Shown: positions 33,658 to 43,813, counted from the stretch's first letter. The stretch: DNA of 64,000 nt from Mesorhizobium sp. GbtcB19 (GCF_019091085.1 NZ_JAGXJY010000015.1:94049-158048), one strand, 5' to 3'. Program-made: numbers and translations. Notes: a model not told the origin generated them from the letters alone.

Positions 33658-34773
33658 GTGGCTGAGCAGATTTCCACCGCGAACGCATGGCCGGGAAATC
33701 CGGCCGACCTGATCCCGGCCGGCCGCAAGCGCCTCGGCTGGGGCCTGCTGGCCATCGCAACCCTTGCCCTGCTGGCGATCATCGTCGTGCAGATCCTCTA
33801 CAAGACCGAGATGTCGACGGTCGGCTTCGACACCTGGCGGCCGGTCGTCTACGCCTATGTCCTGTGGGGCGTAGCGCTTGGCGCCTGGCAGGTGCTGACG
33901 CGCGGCGAGGACGGACAGCGCGCGCTGTTCCTCCTGCCGGCGCTGCTCTTCACCATCGCCATGGTGATCTTCCCGACGCTGTTCGGCTTCTACATCGCGC
34001 TGACCGACTGGAACCTCAGTTCCTTCGCCGGACGCCGGTTCAACGGCCTCGACAATTTCTGGCAGATGCTGGCCGATCCATACTACCGCAACGCGCTGGT
34101 CAACATGGTGCTCTATGTGCTTGCGGTACTGGTCGAATATGTCATCGCCTTCGGCCTGGCGCTGCTGCTCAACGCGCAGATCAAGGCGCGAAAGTTCTTC
34201 CGCGTCGTCTTCCTGCTGCCGCTGATGCTATCCCCGGTCGCGGTGTCCTGGATGGTCGGCAAATCGCTGATGGAGTACCGGTTCGGACCGGCTGCGACGC
34301 TGGCGCGTCATCTCGGCTGGGACAATCCCGCCTTCTTCTCCGATCCGATCACCGCCCGCATCTCGATCATGATGCTGGACGCCTGGACCTTCATCCCGTT
34401 CATGATGATCATGCTGCTTGCCGGCCTGCAGGCGATGTCGCGCGAGGTGCTTGAAGCCGCCCGCGTCGACGGCGCGACCGCGTGGCAGACATTCTGGCAG
34501 GTCACCTTTCCGCTGATGCTGCCGGTGTCGGTGACGGCGGTGATCCTGCGCATCATCTTCAAGCTGAAGCTTGCCGACATCATCATCACCTTGACCTCCG
34601 GCGGCCCCGGCGGCGCCACCGATTCCGTGTCGAGCTTCATCTACCGCGAATATCGCGACCGCTCGAATGTCGGCTACGGCACGATGCTCGCCATGGCCTA
34701 TCTCGTCATCATCGTCGTGTTCGTGACCTGGCTGTTGAAATTCGCCAGTCGCTTCGTACGCAACGTCAACTGA
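33658..34773 (+). CDS. ABC sugar permease, MalF type
   Basis: The 371-residue inner-membrane protein has about six to eight hydrophobic segments and the EAA loop (EAARVDGATAWQTFWQVTFP) that contacts the ATPase. An N-terminal extension with two additional hydrophobic segments precedes the usual core. GTG at 33,658 is preferred, with a GAGGCGAG site before it. It is followed after 9 bases by the second permease. Confidence 0.9.
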   Translation: MAEQISTANAWPGNPADLIPAGRKRLGWGLLAIATLALLAIIVVQILYKTEMSTVGFDTWRPVVYAYVLWGVALGAWQVLTRGEDGQRALFLLPALLFTIAMVIFPTLFGFYIALTDWNLSSFAGRRFNGLDNFWQMLADPYYRNALVNMVLYVLAVLVEYVIAFGLALLLNAQIKARKFFRVVFLLPLMLSPVAVSWMVGKSLMEYRFGPAATLARHLGWDNPAFFSDPITARISIMMLDAWTFIPFMMIMLLAGLQAMSREVLEAARVDGATAWQTFWQVTFPLMLPVSVTAVILRIIFKLKLADIIITLTSGGPGGATDSVSSFIYREYRDRSNVGYGTMLAMAYLVIIVVFVTWLLKFASRFVRNVN

Positions 34774-34782
34774 GCGGCCATC

Positions 34783-35700
34783 ATGAGCGTCCAGACCACC
34801 GACTACACCGTTTCCGAAATCCGCTCGCCAGCGGCCTTCATCGCCAGCCGCGTCTTCATCTATGGGGCGCTGGCGTTCTGGGCTTTCGTCTGCCTGTTCC
34901 CGATCTACTGGACGATCACCACCTCGTTCAAATCGGCGGTCGACGTCACCCAAGGGCATCTCATTCCCTTCGTCGACTTTACGCCGGACTGGAAAGGCTG
35001 GCGCTCGCTCGGCCTGTCTCCGGATTCGATCTTCCAGACATCGACCGTGCGCGACGAATTCTTCAAGCGCTTCATGAATTCTGTCATCACCTCCGTCGGC
35101 GCATCGGGCCTCGCCATCATCATCGGCAGCCTCGCCGCCTACGGCCTCGTCCGCTATCGCTACAAATTCGCCTGGTTCAAGAACGAGGACATCTCCTTCT
35201 TCTTCCTGTCGCAGCTGATCCTGCCGCCGGTCGTGCTGGCACTCCCCTTCCTGGTGCTCTACCGGGAAGTGGCGCTCCTCGACACGCGCATCGGCCTGGT
35301 GCTTCTCTACACGCTGATGGTGCTGCCGATCGTCATCTGGATCATGCGCGACCAGTTCAACTCCATTCCCGTCGAATTGGAGGAAGCGGCCTTGGTCGAC
35401 GGGCTGTCGATCTGGGGCGCCTTCTTCCGCATCGTCATGCCGATCGCGCTGCCAGGCATGGTCGCCGCTTTCATCCTGGCGATGGTGCTGTGCTGGAACG
35501 AGTATTTCTTCGCCGCCCTTCTGACCTCGACGGACGCCAAGACAATTCCCGTCATGGTGGCCAGCCAGACCGGCTCGCAAGGCATCAACTGGTGGTCGAT
35601 GGCAGCCCTTGCCACGGCGGCGATCGCGCCGCTGGCGATCATCGGTATCGCGCTCGAACGCTATCTGATCATGGGCATGACGGCCGGCTCGGTGAAGTAG
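34783..35700 (+). CDS. ABC sugar permease, MalG type
   Basis: The 305-residue protein has six hydrophobic segments and the EAA loop (EEAALVDGLSIWGAFFRIV). It pairs with the MalF-type permease to form the importer channel; both are driven by the divergent ATPase. Ends just before a large palindromic repeat that could terminate the operon. Confidence 0.92.
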   Translation: MSVQTTDYTVSEIRSPAAFIASRVFIYGALAFWAFVCLFPIYWTITTSFKSAVDVTQGHLIPFVDFTPDWKGWRSLGLSPDSIFQTSTVRDEFFKRFMNSVITSVGASGLAIIIGSLAAYGLVRYRYKFAWFKNEDISFFFLSQLILPPVVLALPFLVLYREVALLDTRIGLVLLYTLMVLPIVIWIMRDQFNSIPVELEEAALVDGLSIWGAFFRIVMPIALPGMVAAFILAMVLCWNEYFFAALLTSTDAKTIPVMVASQTGSQGINWWSMAALATAAIAPLAIIGIALERYLIMGMTAGSVK

Positions 35701-35712
35701 CTGGACCTCTCC

Positions 35713-35856
35713 TTCTCTCCTTGTGGGAGAAGGTGGATCGGCGCGTTAGCGCCGAGACGGATGAGGGGTGTTCCAGCGGAGTGAGACGTAGGCATTCCCT
35801 GGAGCACCCCTCATCCGTCGCCTTCGGCGACACCTTCTCCCACAAGGGGAGAAGGG
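35713..35856. repeat. Large palindromic repeat between convergent operons
   Basis: The arms TCCTTGTGGGAGAAGGTG and CACCTTCTCCCACAAGG lie at the two ends (about 35,717-35,734 and 35,831-35,847), with inner pairing of GACGGATGAGGGGTG and CACCCCTCATCCGTC. It separates the convergent permease and creatininase genes and probably serves as a two-way terminator. Confidence 0.8.
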
Positions 35857-35860
35857 GGAG

Positions 35861-36604
35861 CTAGGCCTGCAGGATCGACCGCAAATGGTCGAGGATCATG
35901 GCGACGCCGATCTTGCCGAGGCCCGCGGAGGCTTCCGCGGCGCCTTTCGTGTACCAGCCGGTGTTGTCGGCGAAATGCTTCTCGTCCACCGCCTCAGGGC
36001 ACAACGCCAGCATCAGCGAGGTTTCGCCGATGCCGGCATGGTCGAACGGGTATTTACCGTTCATCGTCGCCGGCATCAGCGGATGCACCTGCACCCAGTT
36101 GAAGACGTTTTCGCCCTGGGCGTGGCCGGCATAGTAGTCGGCCATCGTGTTCGATCCCCACCAGCCCTCGCCGCGCTCCTTTTCGAGGAAACGGAAGATC
36201 GCCTGCCTTCCGGCGGTCTTGAAGGCGAGATCGGTCGGCATGCCGGCGGCGAAATTCTCGGTCTGGTGGTGGATGATGGCGTGGATGTTGCGGAAACCGA
36301 TGCGCAGCAGCCCGTAGAACAGTTCCTCAGCGAAAGGCGAAAGCACCGGGCCACCGACCTGCACCGAGCCGCTGCCTTCCGGCGCCGCCACCGCATAGCT
36401 TGCCGCGCCGTAATAGAAGGGTGGCAGGATGACGATATCCCTTTCCTTTTCGATCAGTTCCACCGTCTTGATCACGGCCAGCGTGTCCATGCCGACCGCC
36501 ATATGCTCGCCATGGTACTCGAGCACGCCGAGCGGCAGCACGACCGGCCAGTTCTCCTCGATCGCCGTGCGGATCTGGTGCGGCAGCATCAGCTCGTAGC
36601 GCAT
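35861..36604 (-). CDS. Creatininase-family hydrolase
   Basis: The 247-residue metal hydrolase has the first metal-binding block PLGVLEYHGEHMAVGMDTL (Glu and His ligands, Asp at the end) typical of the creatininase family. The usual NGHGGN is changed to IIHHQTEN, so this is a divergent branch. Family members act on cyclic amides, formyl amides or, in an inositol pathway of Thermotoga, on a diketo-inositol ring. With sugar transport and SIS-domain neighbours, ring opening of a sugar-derived compound is likelier than creatinine. Forms an operon with the SIS gene (3 bp gap). Confidence 0.85.
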   Translation of the reverse strand: MRYELMLPHQIRTAIEENWPVVLPLGVLEYHGEHMAVGMDTLAVIKTVELIEKERDIVILPPFYYGAASYAVAAPEGSGSVQVGGPVLSPFAEELFYGLLRIGFRNIHAIIHHQTENFAAGMPTDLAFKTAGRQAIFRFLEKERGEGWWGSNTMADYYAGHAQGENVFNWVQVHPLMPATMNGKYPFDHAGIGETSLMLALCPEAVDEKHFADNTGWYTKGAAEASAGLGKIGVAMILDHLRSILQA

Positions 36605-36607
36605 CCC

Positions 36608-37174
36608 CTACTCCATATTGGTGTGTCTGGCGCGCATCGCTTCCGCCGAGGCGTTGGTCAGCGCTTTGAGCTTCAGCACCATGATTTCGAACAAAAGGAA
36701 CAGCGCGCCTTCGAACAGCGAGCCCATCGGCAGCATCGACGTTCTCGCCGCGCCCTGGTCGCTGGCCATCGTCTGCGCCGGGATGAGCAGGGTGAAATCG
36801 GCGAGCTTCGCGGCGCTGCCTGCCGGTTCCGCCGTCAACAGCAGCACCTTCGCGCCGGCCGCGCGGGCGACCCGCATCAAGGTCAGCACCGTGGTGGTCT
36901 CGCCGGGCCCTGAACTCGCCAGCAAGACATCGCCCTGTCCGAGTGGCGGCGTGGTCATATCGCCGACGACGGACACCGGCAGGCCGAGATGGTAGAGCCG
37001 CATGGCGAAGCCCTTCACCTGCAGCGCCTCGCGGCCGCAGCCATAAACGGCGATCCTGCCGGCGCCGGCGAGCATTTCGCAGGCGGCGTCGATCCGGCCT
37101 TCATCGGTGCGCGCCAGCACCGCGCCAAGCTCGTCCAGCGCGGTCGCGAACATTCCGGATCCGGCTTTGGTCAT
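36608..37174 (-). CDS. SIS-domain sugar isomerase-like protein
   Basis: The 188-residue protein has one SIS phosphosugar-binding domain: IAVYGCGREALQVKGFAMRL and LLASSGPGETTTVLTLM, as in 6-phospho-3-hexuloisomerases (HxlB). It would isomerise a phosphorylated sugar. It lies upstream of the creatininase-family gene in the same direction, and ends with RARHTNME. Substrate unknown. Confidence 0.85.
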   Translation of the reverse strand: MTKAGSGMFATALDELGAVLARTDEGRIDAACEMLAGAGRIAVYGCGREALQVKGFAMRLYHLGLPVSVVGDMTTPPLGQGDVLLASSGPGETTTVLTLMRVARAAGAKVLLLTAEPAGSAAKLADFTLLIPAQTMASDQGAARTSMLPMGSLFEGALFLLFEIMVLKLKALTNASAEAMRARHTNME

Positions 37175-37362
37175 GACGGCTCACCCTGTCTGCGGAGGTG
37201 TCGCGCTTAAGCTCGACGGATTTGCGGTTAGCCACCGCGAAAGGCTTGTTTTTGTTCATGCTATCACCGCGAAAATCGCTGTCCAACGAGCCTCGGCACT
37301 TTTGCTGGGCCACCAGCGTGATAGTGTCATGTCAGACAAATCACTCCGGGACATCGTCAGAC

Positions 37363-38385
37363 ATGAAGACACGGCATTTCGACCGCATCGGCAATGGCGG
37401 CATCACCTTCACCGAGCTCGGCTTCGGCACCGCGCCGCTCGGCAACCTCTACCGCGCCGTCTCTGACGAGGACGCCAATGCCACCCTGGAGGCTGCATGG
37501 GCGACCGGATGCCGCTACTTCGATACGGCCCCGCTTTACGGCCTCGGCCTGTCGGAAACCCGCCTGAACCCCTTCCTGCGCGGCAGGAAGCGCGATGACT
37601 ATGTGCTGTCGAGCAAAGTCGGCCGCATCATGCGCGTCGCCCCGCCGGACCAGCGCACCGGCATCGGCAAGTTCTTCGAGACGCCGTCGCGCCGCGAAGT
37701 CTACGACTACAGCTACGACGGCGTCATGCGCTCCTTCGAGGCCTCGCTGGAGCGCCTCGGCGTCGACCGCATCGACATTCTCTTCGTCCACGACGTCGAC
37801 ATCTTCACCCATGGCAGCAAGGAAGCTTCGGACCGGCGCATCGAGGAGTTCATGTCGTCGGGCTATTACGGGCTGCTTTCGCTGCGCGACCAGGGCGTGA
37901 TCAAGGCCTTCGGCGGCGGCATCAACGAATGGCAGGTCGCCCAGACGCTGGCCGAGCGCGGCGACTTCGACCTCTTCCTGCTCGCCGGCCGTTACACGCT
38001 GCTCGAGCAGGAGGCGCTGCAGTCGTTCCTGCCGCTTTGCCAGAAGCGCGGCATCGGCATCGTGCTGGGCGGCCCGTATAATTCCGGCGTGCTTGCGACC
38101 GGGCCGAAGCCCGGCGCCTTCTACAATTACAGCGAGGCGCCGAAGGAGATCCTCGATCGCGTGGCGCGCATCGAGGCCGTCTGCAAGCGCCACAACGTGC
38201 GCCTGATCGAGGCGGCGCTGCAGTTCCCGCTGCAGCATCCTTCGGTGATGTCGGTGATCCCCGGTGGCCAGCGGCCGGCCGAGGTCGAAAGCAACCGCGC
38301 GCTGCTCGACACCAAAATACCGGCGGCGCTGTGGGCGGATTTGAAACAGGAAGGCCTGATGCGCGCCGACGCGCCGACGGCCTGA
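37363..38385 (+). CDS. Aldo/keto reductase, aldose-dehydrogenase type
   Basis: The 340-residue NAD(P)-dependent enzyme keeps the tetrad: Asp and Tyr in YFDTAPLYGLGLSE, Lys in LSSKVGR, His in ILFVHDVD. It is closest in pattern to D-threo-aldose/L-fucose dehydrogenases, which oxidise free aldoses to lactones. Start ATG 37,363 (MKTRHFDRIG); a longer reading upstream is unlike the family. It is divergent from the SIS gene and probably belongs to the sugar locus. Confidence 0.88.
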   Translation: MKTRHFDRIGNGGITFTELGFGTAPLGNLYRAVSDEDANATLEAAWATGCRYFDTAPLYGLGLSETRLNPFLRGRKRDDYVLSSKVGRIMRVAPPDQRTGIGKFFETPSRREVYDYSYDGVMRSFEASLERLGVDRIDILFVHDVDIFTHGSKEASDRRIEEFMSSGYYGLLSLRDQGVIKAFGGGINEWQVAQTLAERGDFDLFLLAGRYTLLEQEALQSFLPLCQKRGIGIVLGGPYNSGVLATGPKPGAFYNYSEAPKEILDRVARIEAVCKRHNVRLIEAALQFPLQHPSVMSVIPGGQRPAEVESNRALLDTKIPAALWADLKQEGLMRADAPTA

Positions 38386-38412
38386 GCCGCCCTTCATCAG
38401 CTGCAAAAAAAG

Positions 38413-38436
38413 AAAAGCCGGGCTAGCCCGGCTTTT
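38413..38436. terminator. Bidirectional terminator
   Basis: AAAAGCCGGGC-TA-GCCCGGCTTTT is a perfect hairpin with A and T runs on both sides, between convergent aldo/keto reductase and HU genes. Confidence 0.92.
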
Positions 38437-38457
38437 CTGCTCTTAAAGAAAAAGGTC

Positions 38458-38730
38458 TTAGTTGACCGCGTCCTTGAGGCCCTTGCCGGCCGAGAACTTC
38501 GGCACGGTGCGTGCCGGAATCTTCACTTCCGCGCCGGTCTGCGGGTTGCGGCCGGTCGAAGCAGCGCGTTTTGACACGGTGAAATTTCCGAAGCCGACAA
38601 GCCGGACATCGCCGCCCTTCTTCAGTTCGCCAGTGATCACGGAGAACACCGCATCGACGGCCGACTGCGCATCAGCCTTCGAAATGCTTGCGGAGTCGGC
38701 GACGGCGGACACCAGTTCGTTCTTGTTCAT
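38458..38730 (-). CDS. hup: DNA-binding protein HU
   Basis: The 90-residue histone-like protein (MNKNELVSAVADSASISKADAQ) has the HU arm signature GFGNFTVSKRAASTGRNPQTG and ends SAGKGLKDAVN. It bends and compacts DNA. It lies beside lon with a terminator between them, a common rhizobial order. Confidence 0.96.
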   Translation of the reverse strand: MNKNELVSAVADSASISKADAQSAVDAVFSVITGELKKGGDVRLVGFGNFTVSKRAASTGRNPQTGAEVKIPARTVPKFSAGKGLKDAVN

Positions 38731-38874
38731 AAAAATTCCCTTCCATGAGAAAACCGGAACTTACGACTCATCCGGCAGGAAACGGACTTTAGAAAGAAGC
38801 GTTCCGGAACCCAAGCCAAAAACCGCGGAATTCCGGGCTTTCTTGCATTTTTTCGTGGCTTTTTCACATGAAAA

Positions 38875-38895
38875 AGCCGGGCTCGAAGCCCGGCT
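38875..38895 (-). terminator. Terminator of lon
   Basis: AGCCGGGCTTCGAGCCCGGCT followed on the minus strand by TTTTT, 30 bp beyond the lon stop. Confidence 0.9.
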
Positions 38896-38926
38896 CTCTC
38901 ATTGTGCACTGCACCGTCAACTTTTG

Positions 38927-41338
38927 TCAGTGCGCGAGCGACTTTCCGGCATCGTCGCCGCTGTCGACCGGAGCCGGCGCATTGACCGGCTCGACCCACT
39001 CGATCGGCTCCGGCATCCGGGTGAGCGCGTGCGCGAGCACCTCGCCGACCCGCGAGACCGGCACGATCTCCATGCCGTTCTTCACATTGTCCGGAATCTC
39101 CGCCAGATCCTTGACGTTCTCTTCCGGGATCAGGACCTTCTTGATGCCGCCGCGCAGAGCCGCGAGCAGCTTCTCCTTCAGGCCGCCGATCGGCAGGATA
39201 CGGCCACGCAGCGTGATCTCGCCGGTCATCGCCACATCGGCCCGGACGGGGATACCCGTCAGCACCGACACGATGGCGGTGGCCATGGCTGCACCGGCCG
39301 ACGGGCCGTCCTTCGGGGTCGCGCCTTCCGGCAAGTGGACATGGATGTCGCGCTTGTCGAACAGCGGCGGCTCGATGCCGAAATCGAGCGCCCGGGAGCG
39401 GACATAGGACGCCGCCGCCGAGATCGATTCCTTCATCACGTCGCGCAGGTTGCCGGTCACCGTCATGCGGCCCTTGCCGGGCATCATGACGCCTTCGACC
39501 GTCAGCAGTTCGCCGCCGACTTCCGTCCAGGCAAGACCCGTGACCACGCCGACCTGATCGTCGGCCTCGACCTGGCCGAAGCGGAAGCGCGGCACACCGA
39601 GATAATCGGCGAGGTTGTCCGCCGTGATCTTCACCGTCTTCTTCTTCGTCCGCAGGATCTCGGTCACCGCCTTGCGGCCGAGCTTCATCAGCTCGCGCTC
39701 AAGGCTGCGCACGCCGGCTTCCCGCGTGTAGGTCTGGATGATGCCGCGGATCGCGTCCTCGCCGACCGAGAATTCGTTCGGCTGCAGCGCGTGGTCGCGG
39801 ATCACCTTGGGCATCAGGTGACGCTTGGCGATCTCGATCTTCTCGTCTTCGGTGTAGCCGGCGATACGGATGATCTCCATGCGGTCCATCAAGGGCGCAG
39901 GGATGTTCAGCGTGTTCGCCGTCGTCACGAACATCACGCTCGACAGGTCGTATTCGACCTCGAGGTAATGGTCCATGAACGTCGAGTTCTGCTCGGGATC
40001 GAGCACCTCGAGCAGGGCCGATGACGGATCGCCGCGGAAGTCCTGGCCCATCTTGTCGATCTCGTCGAGCAGGAAGAGCGGGTTGGACTTCTTGGCCTTC
40101 TTCATCGACTGGATGACCTTGCCGGGCATCGAGCCGATATAGGTGCGCCGGTGACCGCGGATCTCGGCCTCGTCACGCACGCCGCCGAGCGCCATGCGGA
40201 TGAACTCGCGGCCGGTCGCCTTGGCGATCGACTTGCCGAGCGAGGTCTTGCCGACGCCGGGCGGTCCGACGAGGCACAGGATCGGCCCCTTCAGCTTCTT
40301 CTGGCGGCTCTGCACGGCGAGATACTCGACGATGCGCTCCTTGACCTTGTCGAGGCCGAAATGGTCGGTGTCGAGCACGTTCTGGGCGAACGCCAGGTCT
40401 TGCTTGACCTTGGAGTTCTTGCCCCACGGGATCGACAGCAGCCAATCGAGATAATTGCGCACCACCGTCGATTCAGCCGACATCGGCGACATCGAACGCA
40501 GCTTCTTCAGTTCGGCTTCCGCCTTCTCGCGGGCCTCCTTGGAAAGCTTGGTCTTCTTGATGCGCGCCTCGATCTCGGCGGCCTCGTCGCGGCCGTCCTC
40601 GCCCTCGCCGAGTTCCTTCTGGATCGCCTTCATCTGCTCGTTGAGGTAGTACTCGCGCTGCGTCTTCTCCATCTGGCGCTTGACGCGCGAGCGGATGCGC
40701 TTTTCCACCTGCAGCACCGAGATTTCGGCTTCCATGAAGCCCATCGCCTTCTCCAGACGCTCCTTGACGGAAAGCGTGGCGAGCATCTCCTGCTTCTCGG
40801 GGATCTTGATGGCGAGATGCGAGGCAACCGTATCGGCGAGCTTGGAATAGTCGTCGATCTGGCTGGCGGCACCCACCACTTCGGGCGAGATCTTCTTGTT
40901 CAGCTTGACGTAATTCTCGAAGTCGGTGACGACCGAGCGGGCAAGCGCCTCGATCTCGACCTCTTCCTCTTCCGGCTCGGCGAGCGCGGTGGCGCGTGCC
41001 TCATGGAAATCGGCGCGGTCGGTGAACGAAACGATCTTGGCGCGCGAGGCGCCCTCGACCAGCACCTTCACGGTGCCGTCGGGAAGCTTCAAAAGCTGCA
41101 GCACATTGGCGAGCGTGCCGATGTCGAAAATCGCATCCGGCTCAGGATCGTCGTCGGCTGCATTCATCTGAGTGGCGAGCAGGATCTGCTTTTCCTGACC
41201 CATCACCTCTTCCAGCGCCTTGATCGACTTTTCACGGCCCACGAAGAGCGGAACGATCATATGCGGGAACACGACGATATCGCGCAGTGGGAGGACTGCG
41301 AAAACGCCGTCGCCGGAAGCCTTGGATATCTTGGCCAT
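38927..41338 (-). CDS. lon: ATP-dependent protease La (Lon)
   Basis: The 803-residue Lon has the N-terminal substrate domain (VFAVLPLRDIVVFPHM), Walker A GPPGVGKTSLG, Walker B FLLDEIDK and the protease dyad Ser680 (DGPSAGAAMA) and Lys723 (GGLKEK). It degrades misfolded and regulatory proteins. ATG 41,338 (MAKISKASGD) is used; an earlier in-frame ATG at 41,377 gives a repeated MAKIS start and is less likely. Lies downstream of clpX in the same direction with a terminator between. Confidence 0.97.
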   Translation of the reverse strand: MAKISKASGDGVFAVLPLRDIVVFPHMIVPLFVGREKSIKALEEVMGQEKQILLATQMNAADDDPEPDAIFDIGTLANVLQLLKLPDGTVKVLVEGASRAKIVSFTDRADFHEARATALAEPEEEEVEIEALARSVVTDFENYVKLNKKISPEVVGAASQIDDYSKLADTVASHLAIKIPEKQEMLATLSVKERLEKAMGFMEAEISVLQVEKRIRSRVKRQMEKTQREYYLNEQMKAIQKELGEGEDGRDEAAEIEARIKKTKLSKEAREKAEAELKKLRSMSPMSAESTVVRNYLDWLLSIPWGKNSKVKQDLAFAQNVLDTDHFGLDKVKERIVEYLAVQSRQKKLKGPILCLVGPPGVGKTSLGKSIAKATGREFIRMALGGVRDEAEIRGHRRTYIGSMPGKVIQSMKKAKKSNPLFLLDEIDKMGQDFRGDPSSALLEVLDPEQNSTFMDHYLEVEYDLSSVMFVTTANTLNIPAPLMDRMEIIRIAGYTEDEKIEIAKRHLMPKVIRDHALQPNEFSVGEDAIRGIIQTYTREAGVRSLERELMKLGRKAVTEILRTKKKTVKITADNLADYLGVPRFRFGQVEADDQVGVVTGLAWTEVGGELLTVEGVMMPGKGRMTVTGNLRDVMKESISAAASYVRSRALDFGIEPPLFDKRDIHVHLPEGATPKDGPSAGAAMATAIVSVLTGIPVRADVAMTGEITLRGRILPIGGLKEKLLAALRGGIKKVLIPEENVKDLAEIPDNVKNGMEIVPVSRVGEVLAHALTRMPEPIEWVEPVNAPAPVDSGDDAGKSLAH

Positions 41339-41561
41339 TGTCCAACCTTTCATGTCGCGGACGCTTATTTTAGCCAACCGCGAATCTCATATTAACGACC
41401 GAGTGTCGTTCCGCCTACCACCGTTTGTGACGGGAGTTTTACAGCACAGAATTCGGCGCCTCGGCCTTCTGCTGTTAGGTGGATGCAGCCGGGGCAAAGA
41501 TCAAGGGTTAACACGGTCGCTCGACCCGTTCCGTCGCATTGCCCCACGCCTCTCACAGCAA

Positions 41562-41584
41562 AACGGCGCCGCGTGGGCGCCGTT
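41562..41584 (-). terminator. Terminator of clpX
   Basis: AACGGCGCC/GGCGCCGTT hairpin with a 5-base loop, followed by TTTT on the minus strand, 30 bp past the clpX stop. Confidence 0.88.
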
Positions 41585-41612
41585 CCATGAAAATTGTGGG
41601 CCAGATGCCATT

Positions 41613-42887
41613 TCAGGCGCTGACATTGCCCTTCTTTTCCTTCTGCTCGGAATAGATGTAGAGCGGCCGGGCACTGCCGGTCACCACCTCTTCCGAGATC
41701 ACCACTTCGCGCACGCCTTCCAGCGCCGGAAGCTCGAACATTGTATCGAGCAGGATCGCCTCCATGATCGAGCGCAGGCCGCGCGCGCCGGTCTTGCGCT
41801 CGATGGCGCGCTTGGCGATCGCCGACAGCGCGTTCTCGTGGAAGGTCAGATCCACATTCTCCATCTCGAACAGCCGCTGATACTGCTTGACCAGCGCGTT
41901 CTTCGGTTCGGTCAGGATCTGGATCAGCGCCGGCTCGTCGAGGTCTTCCAGCGTCGCCAGAACTGGCAGACGACCGACGAATTCCGGGATCAGGCCGAAT
42001 TTCAGCAGATCTTCCGGCTCGACCTGGCGGAACAGGTCGCCGGTGCGGCGATCCTCGGGCGAGGCCACGGTGGCGCCGAAGCCGATCGAGGTCTTGCGGC
42101 CGCGATCCGAGATGATCTTGTCCAGGCCCGCGAAGGCGCCGCCGCAGATGAACAGGATGTTGGCGGTGTCGACCTGCAGGAATTCCTGCTGCGGGTGCTT
42201 GCGGCCGCCCTGCGGCGGCACGGAGGCGACCGTGCCTTCCATGATCTTCAACAGCGCCTGCTGCACGCCCTCGCCCGACACGTCGCGGGTTATCGAGGGA
42301 TTGTCGGACTTGCGCGAGATCTTGTCGATTTCGTCGATATAGACGATGCCGCGCTGCGCGCGCTCGACATTGTAGTCGGCCGACTGCAGCAGCTTCAGGA
42401 TGATGTTCTCGACGTCCTCGCCGACATAACCGGCCTCGGTCAGCGTCGTGGCATCGGCCATGGTGAAGGGCACGTCGATGATGCGGGCGAGCGTCTGCGC
42501 GAGCAGCGTCTTGCCGCAGCCGGTCGGGCCGATCAGCAGGATGTTCGACTTGGCCAGCTCGACGTCGTTGTTCTTGCCGGCATGCGCGAGGCGCTTGTAG
42601 TGGTTGTGGACCGCCACCGACAGCACGCGCTTGGCGTAAGGCTGGCCGATGACATAATCGTCGAGGACCTTGAGGATCTCCTGCGGAGTCGGCACGCCCT
42701 CGCGCGACTTCACCATCGAGGTCTTGTTCTCCTCGCGGATGATGTCCATGCAGAGCTCGACGCACTCGTCGCAGATGAAGACGGTCGGGCCGGCGATCAG
42801 CTTGCGGACTTCGTGCTGGCTCTTGCCGCAAAACGAGCAGTAAAGCGTGTTCTTTGAGTCACCGCTATTATTGCCGACCTTGCTCAT
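41613..42887 (-). CDS. clpX: ClpX unfoldase
   Basis: The 424-residue ClpX has the N-terminal zinc domain (YCSFCGKSQHEV and ICDECVELC), Walker A GPTGCGKT, Walker B IVYIDEIDK and the IGF-type loop region (IGFGATV). It unfolds proteins for ClpP. Upstream clpP is 290 bp away in the same direction. Confidence 0.98.
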   Translation of the reverse strand: MSKVGNNSGDSKNTLYCSFCGKSQHEVRKLIAGPTVFICDECVELCMDIIREENKTSMVKSREGVPTPQEILKVLDDYVIGQPYAKRVLSVAVHNHYKRLAHAGKNNDVELAKSNILLIGPTGCGKTLLAQTLARIIDVPFTMADATTLTEAGYVGEDVENIILKLLQSADYNVERAQRGIVYIDEIDKISRKSDNPSITRDVSGEGVQQALLKIMEGTVASVPPQGGRKHPQQEFLQVDTANILFICGGAFAGLDKIISDRGRKTSIGFGATVASPEDRRTGDLFRQVEPEDLLKFGLIPEFVGRLPVLATLEDLDEPALIQILTEPKNALVKQYQRLFEMENVDLTFHENALSAIAKRAIERKTGARGLRSIMEAILLDTMFELPALEGVREVVISEEVVTGSARPLYIYSEQKEKKGNVSA

Positions 42888-43177
42888 TTTTCTGTCCTTT
42901 CACCAACGCCCGCCGATGGTCTGGCTCGAGTGACGTCTCACCAATCTATCGCGGGAATCCGCCACTGCCAGTGTCCCGGCTCACACAGCGTATTCCGTAC
43001 GAAACACGAAATCAGAAAACGCGGCAATGATTCGCTGCAACCCCATGCAAAGCTAAGCCGTCGAAAATCAACATAGCCTTAACGTAGGCAATCCCAACGC
43101 CTGAGGGAACAGCCAAATGTGGCCGAAATGCCGCAAGACGCGCCAAAACCGCGTTATGCTGTCATTTGCTGTCGACG

Positions 43178-43813
43178 TCAGGCCGAAGCGGTGGCTGCCT
43201 CGGCCGTTTCGCGGCTCGAAATGACCTTGTCGATCAGACCGAAGTCCTTGGCCTCGTCCGCGGTCATGAAGTGGTCGCGGTCGAGCGTCTTCTCGATCTC
43301 GTCATAGCTCTTGCCGGTGTGCTTGACATAGACCTCGTTCAGGCGGCGCTTCAGCTTGATGATGTCCTGCGCATGACGTTCGATGTCCGAGGCCTGACCC
43401 TGGAAGCCGCCGGACGGCTGGTGGACCATGATCCGGGCATTCGGCGTGGCAAAACGCATGTCCTTGTGGCCGGCCGTCAGAAGCAGCGATCCCATCGAAG
43501 CGGCCTGGCCGATGCAGAGCGTCGACACGGCCGGCTTGATGAACTGCATGGTGTCGTAGATCGCCATGCCCGAGGTGACGACGCCGCCCGGCGAATTGAT
43601 ATAGAGGTTGATTTCCTTCTTGGGGTTCTCCGCCTCGAGGAACAAAAGCTGTGCACAAACCAGCGTCGCCATCCCGTCCTCGACCGGACCGGTGATGAAG
43701 ATGATGCGTTCCTTCAAGAGGCGCGAGAAGATGTCATAGGCGCGCTCGCCGCGATTGGTCTGCTCGACGACCATCGGAACGAGGTTCATGTAGGTTTCAA
43801 CGGGGTTCTTCAT
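43178..43813 (-). CDS. clpP: ClpP protease subunit
   Basis: The 211-residue serine protease has Ser106 (GQAASMGSLLL), His131 (MVHQPSGG) and Asp180 (LDRDHFM). Forms the ClpXP chamber with the adjacent clpX product. Confidence 0.98.
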   Translation of the reverse strand: MKNPVETYMNLVPMVVEQTNRGERAYDIFSRLLKERIIFITGPVEDGMATLVCAQLLFLEAENPKKEINLYINSPGGVVTSGMAIYDTMQFIKPAVSTLCIGQAASMGSLLLTAGHKDMRFATPNARIMVHQPSGGFQGQASDIERHAQDIIKLKRRLNEVYVKHTGKSYDEIEKTLDRDHFMTADEAKDFGLIDKVISSRETAEAATASA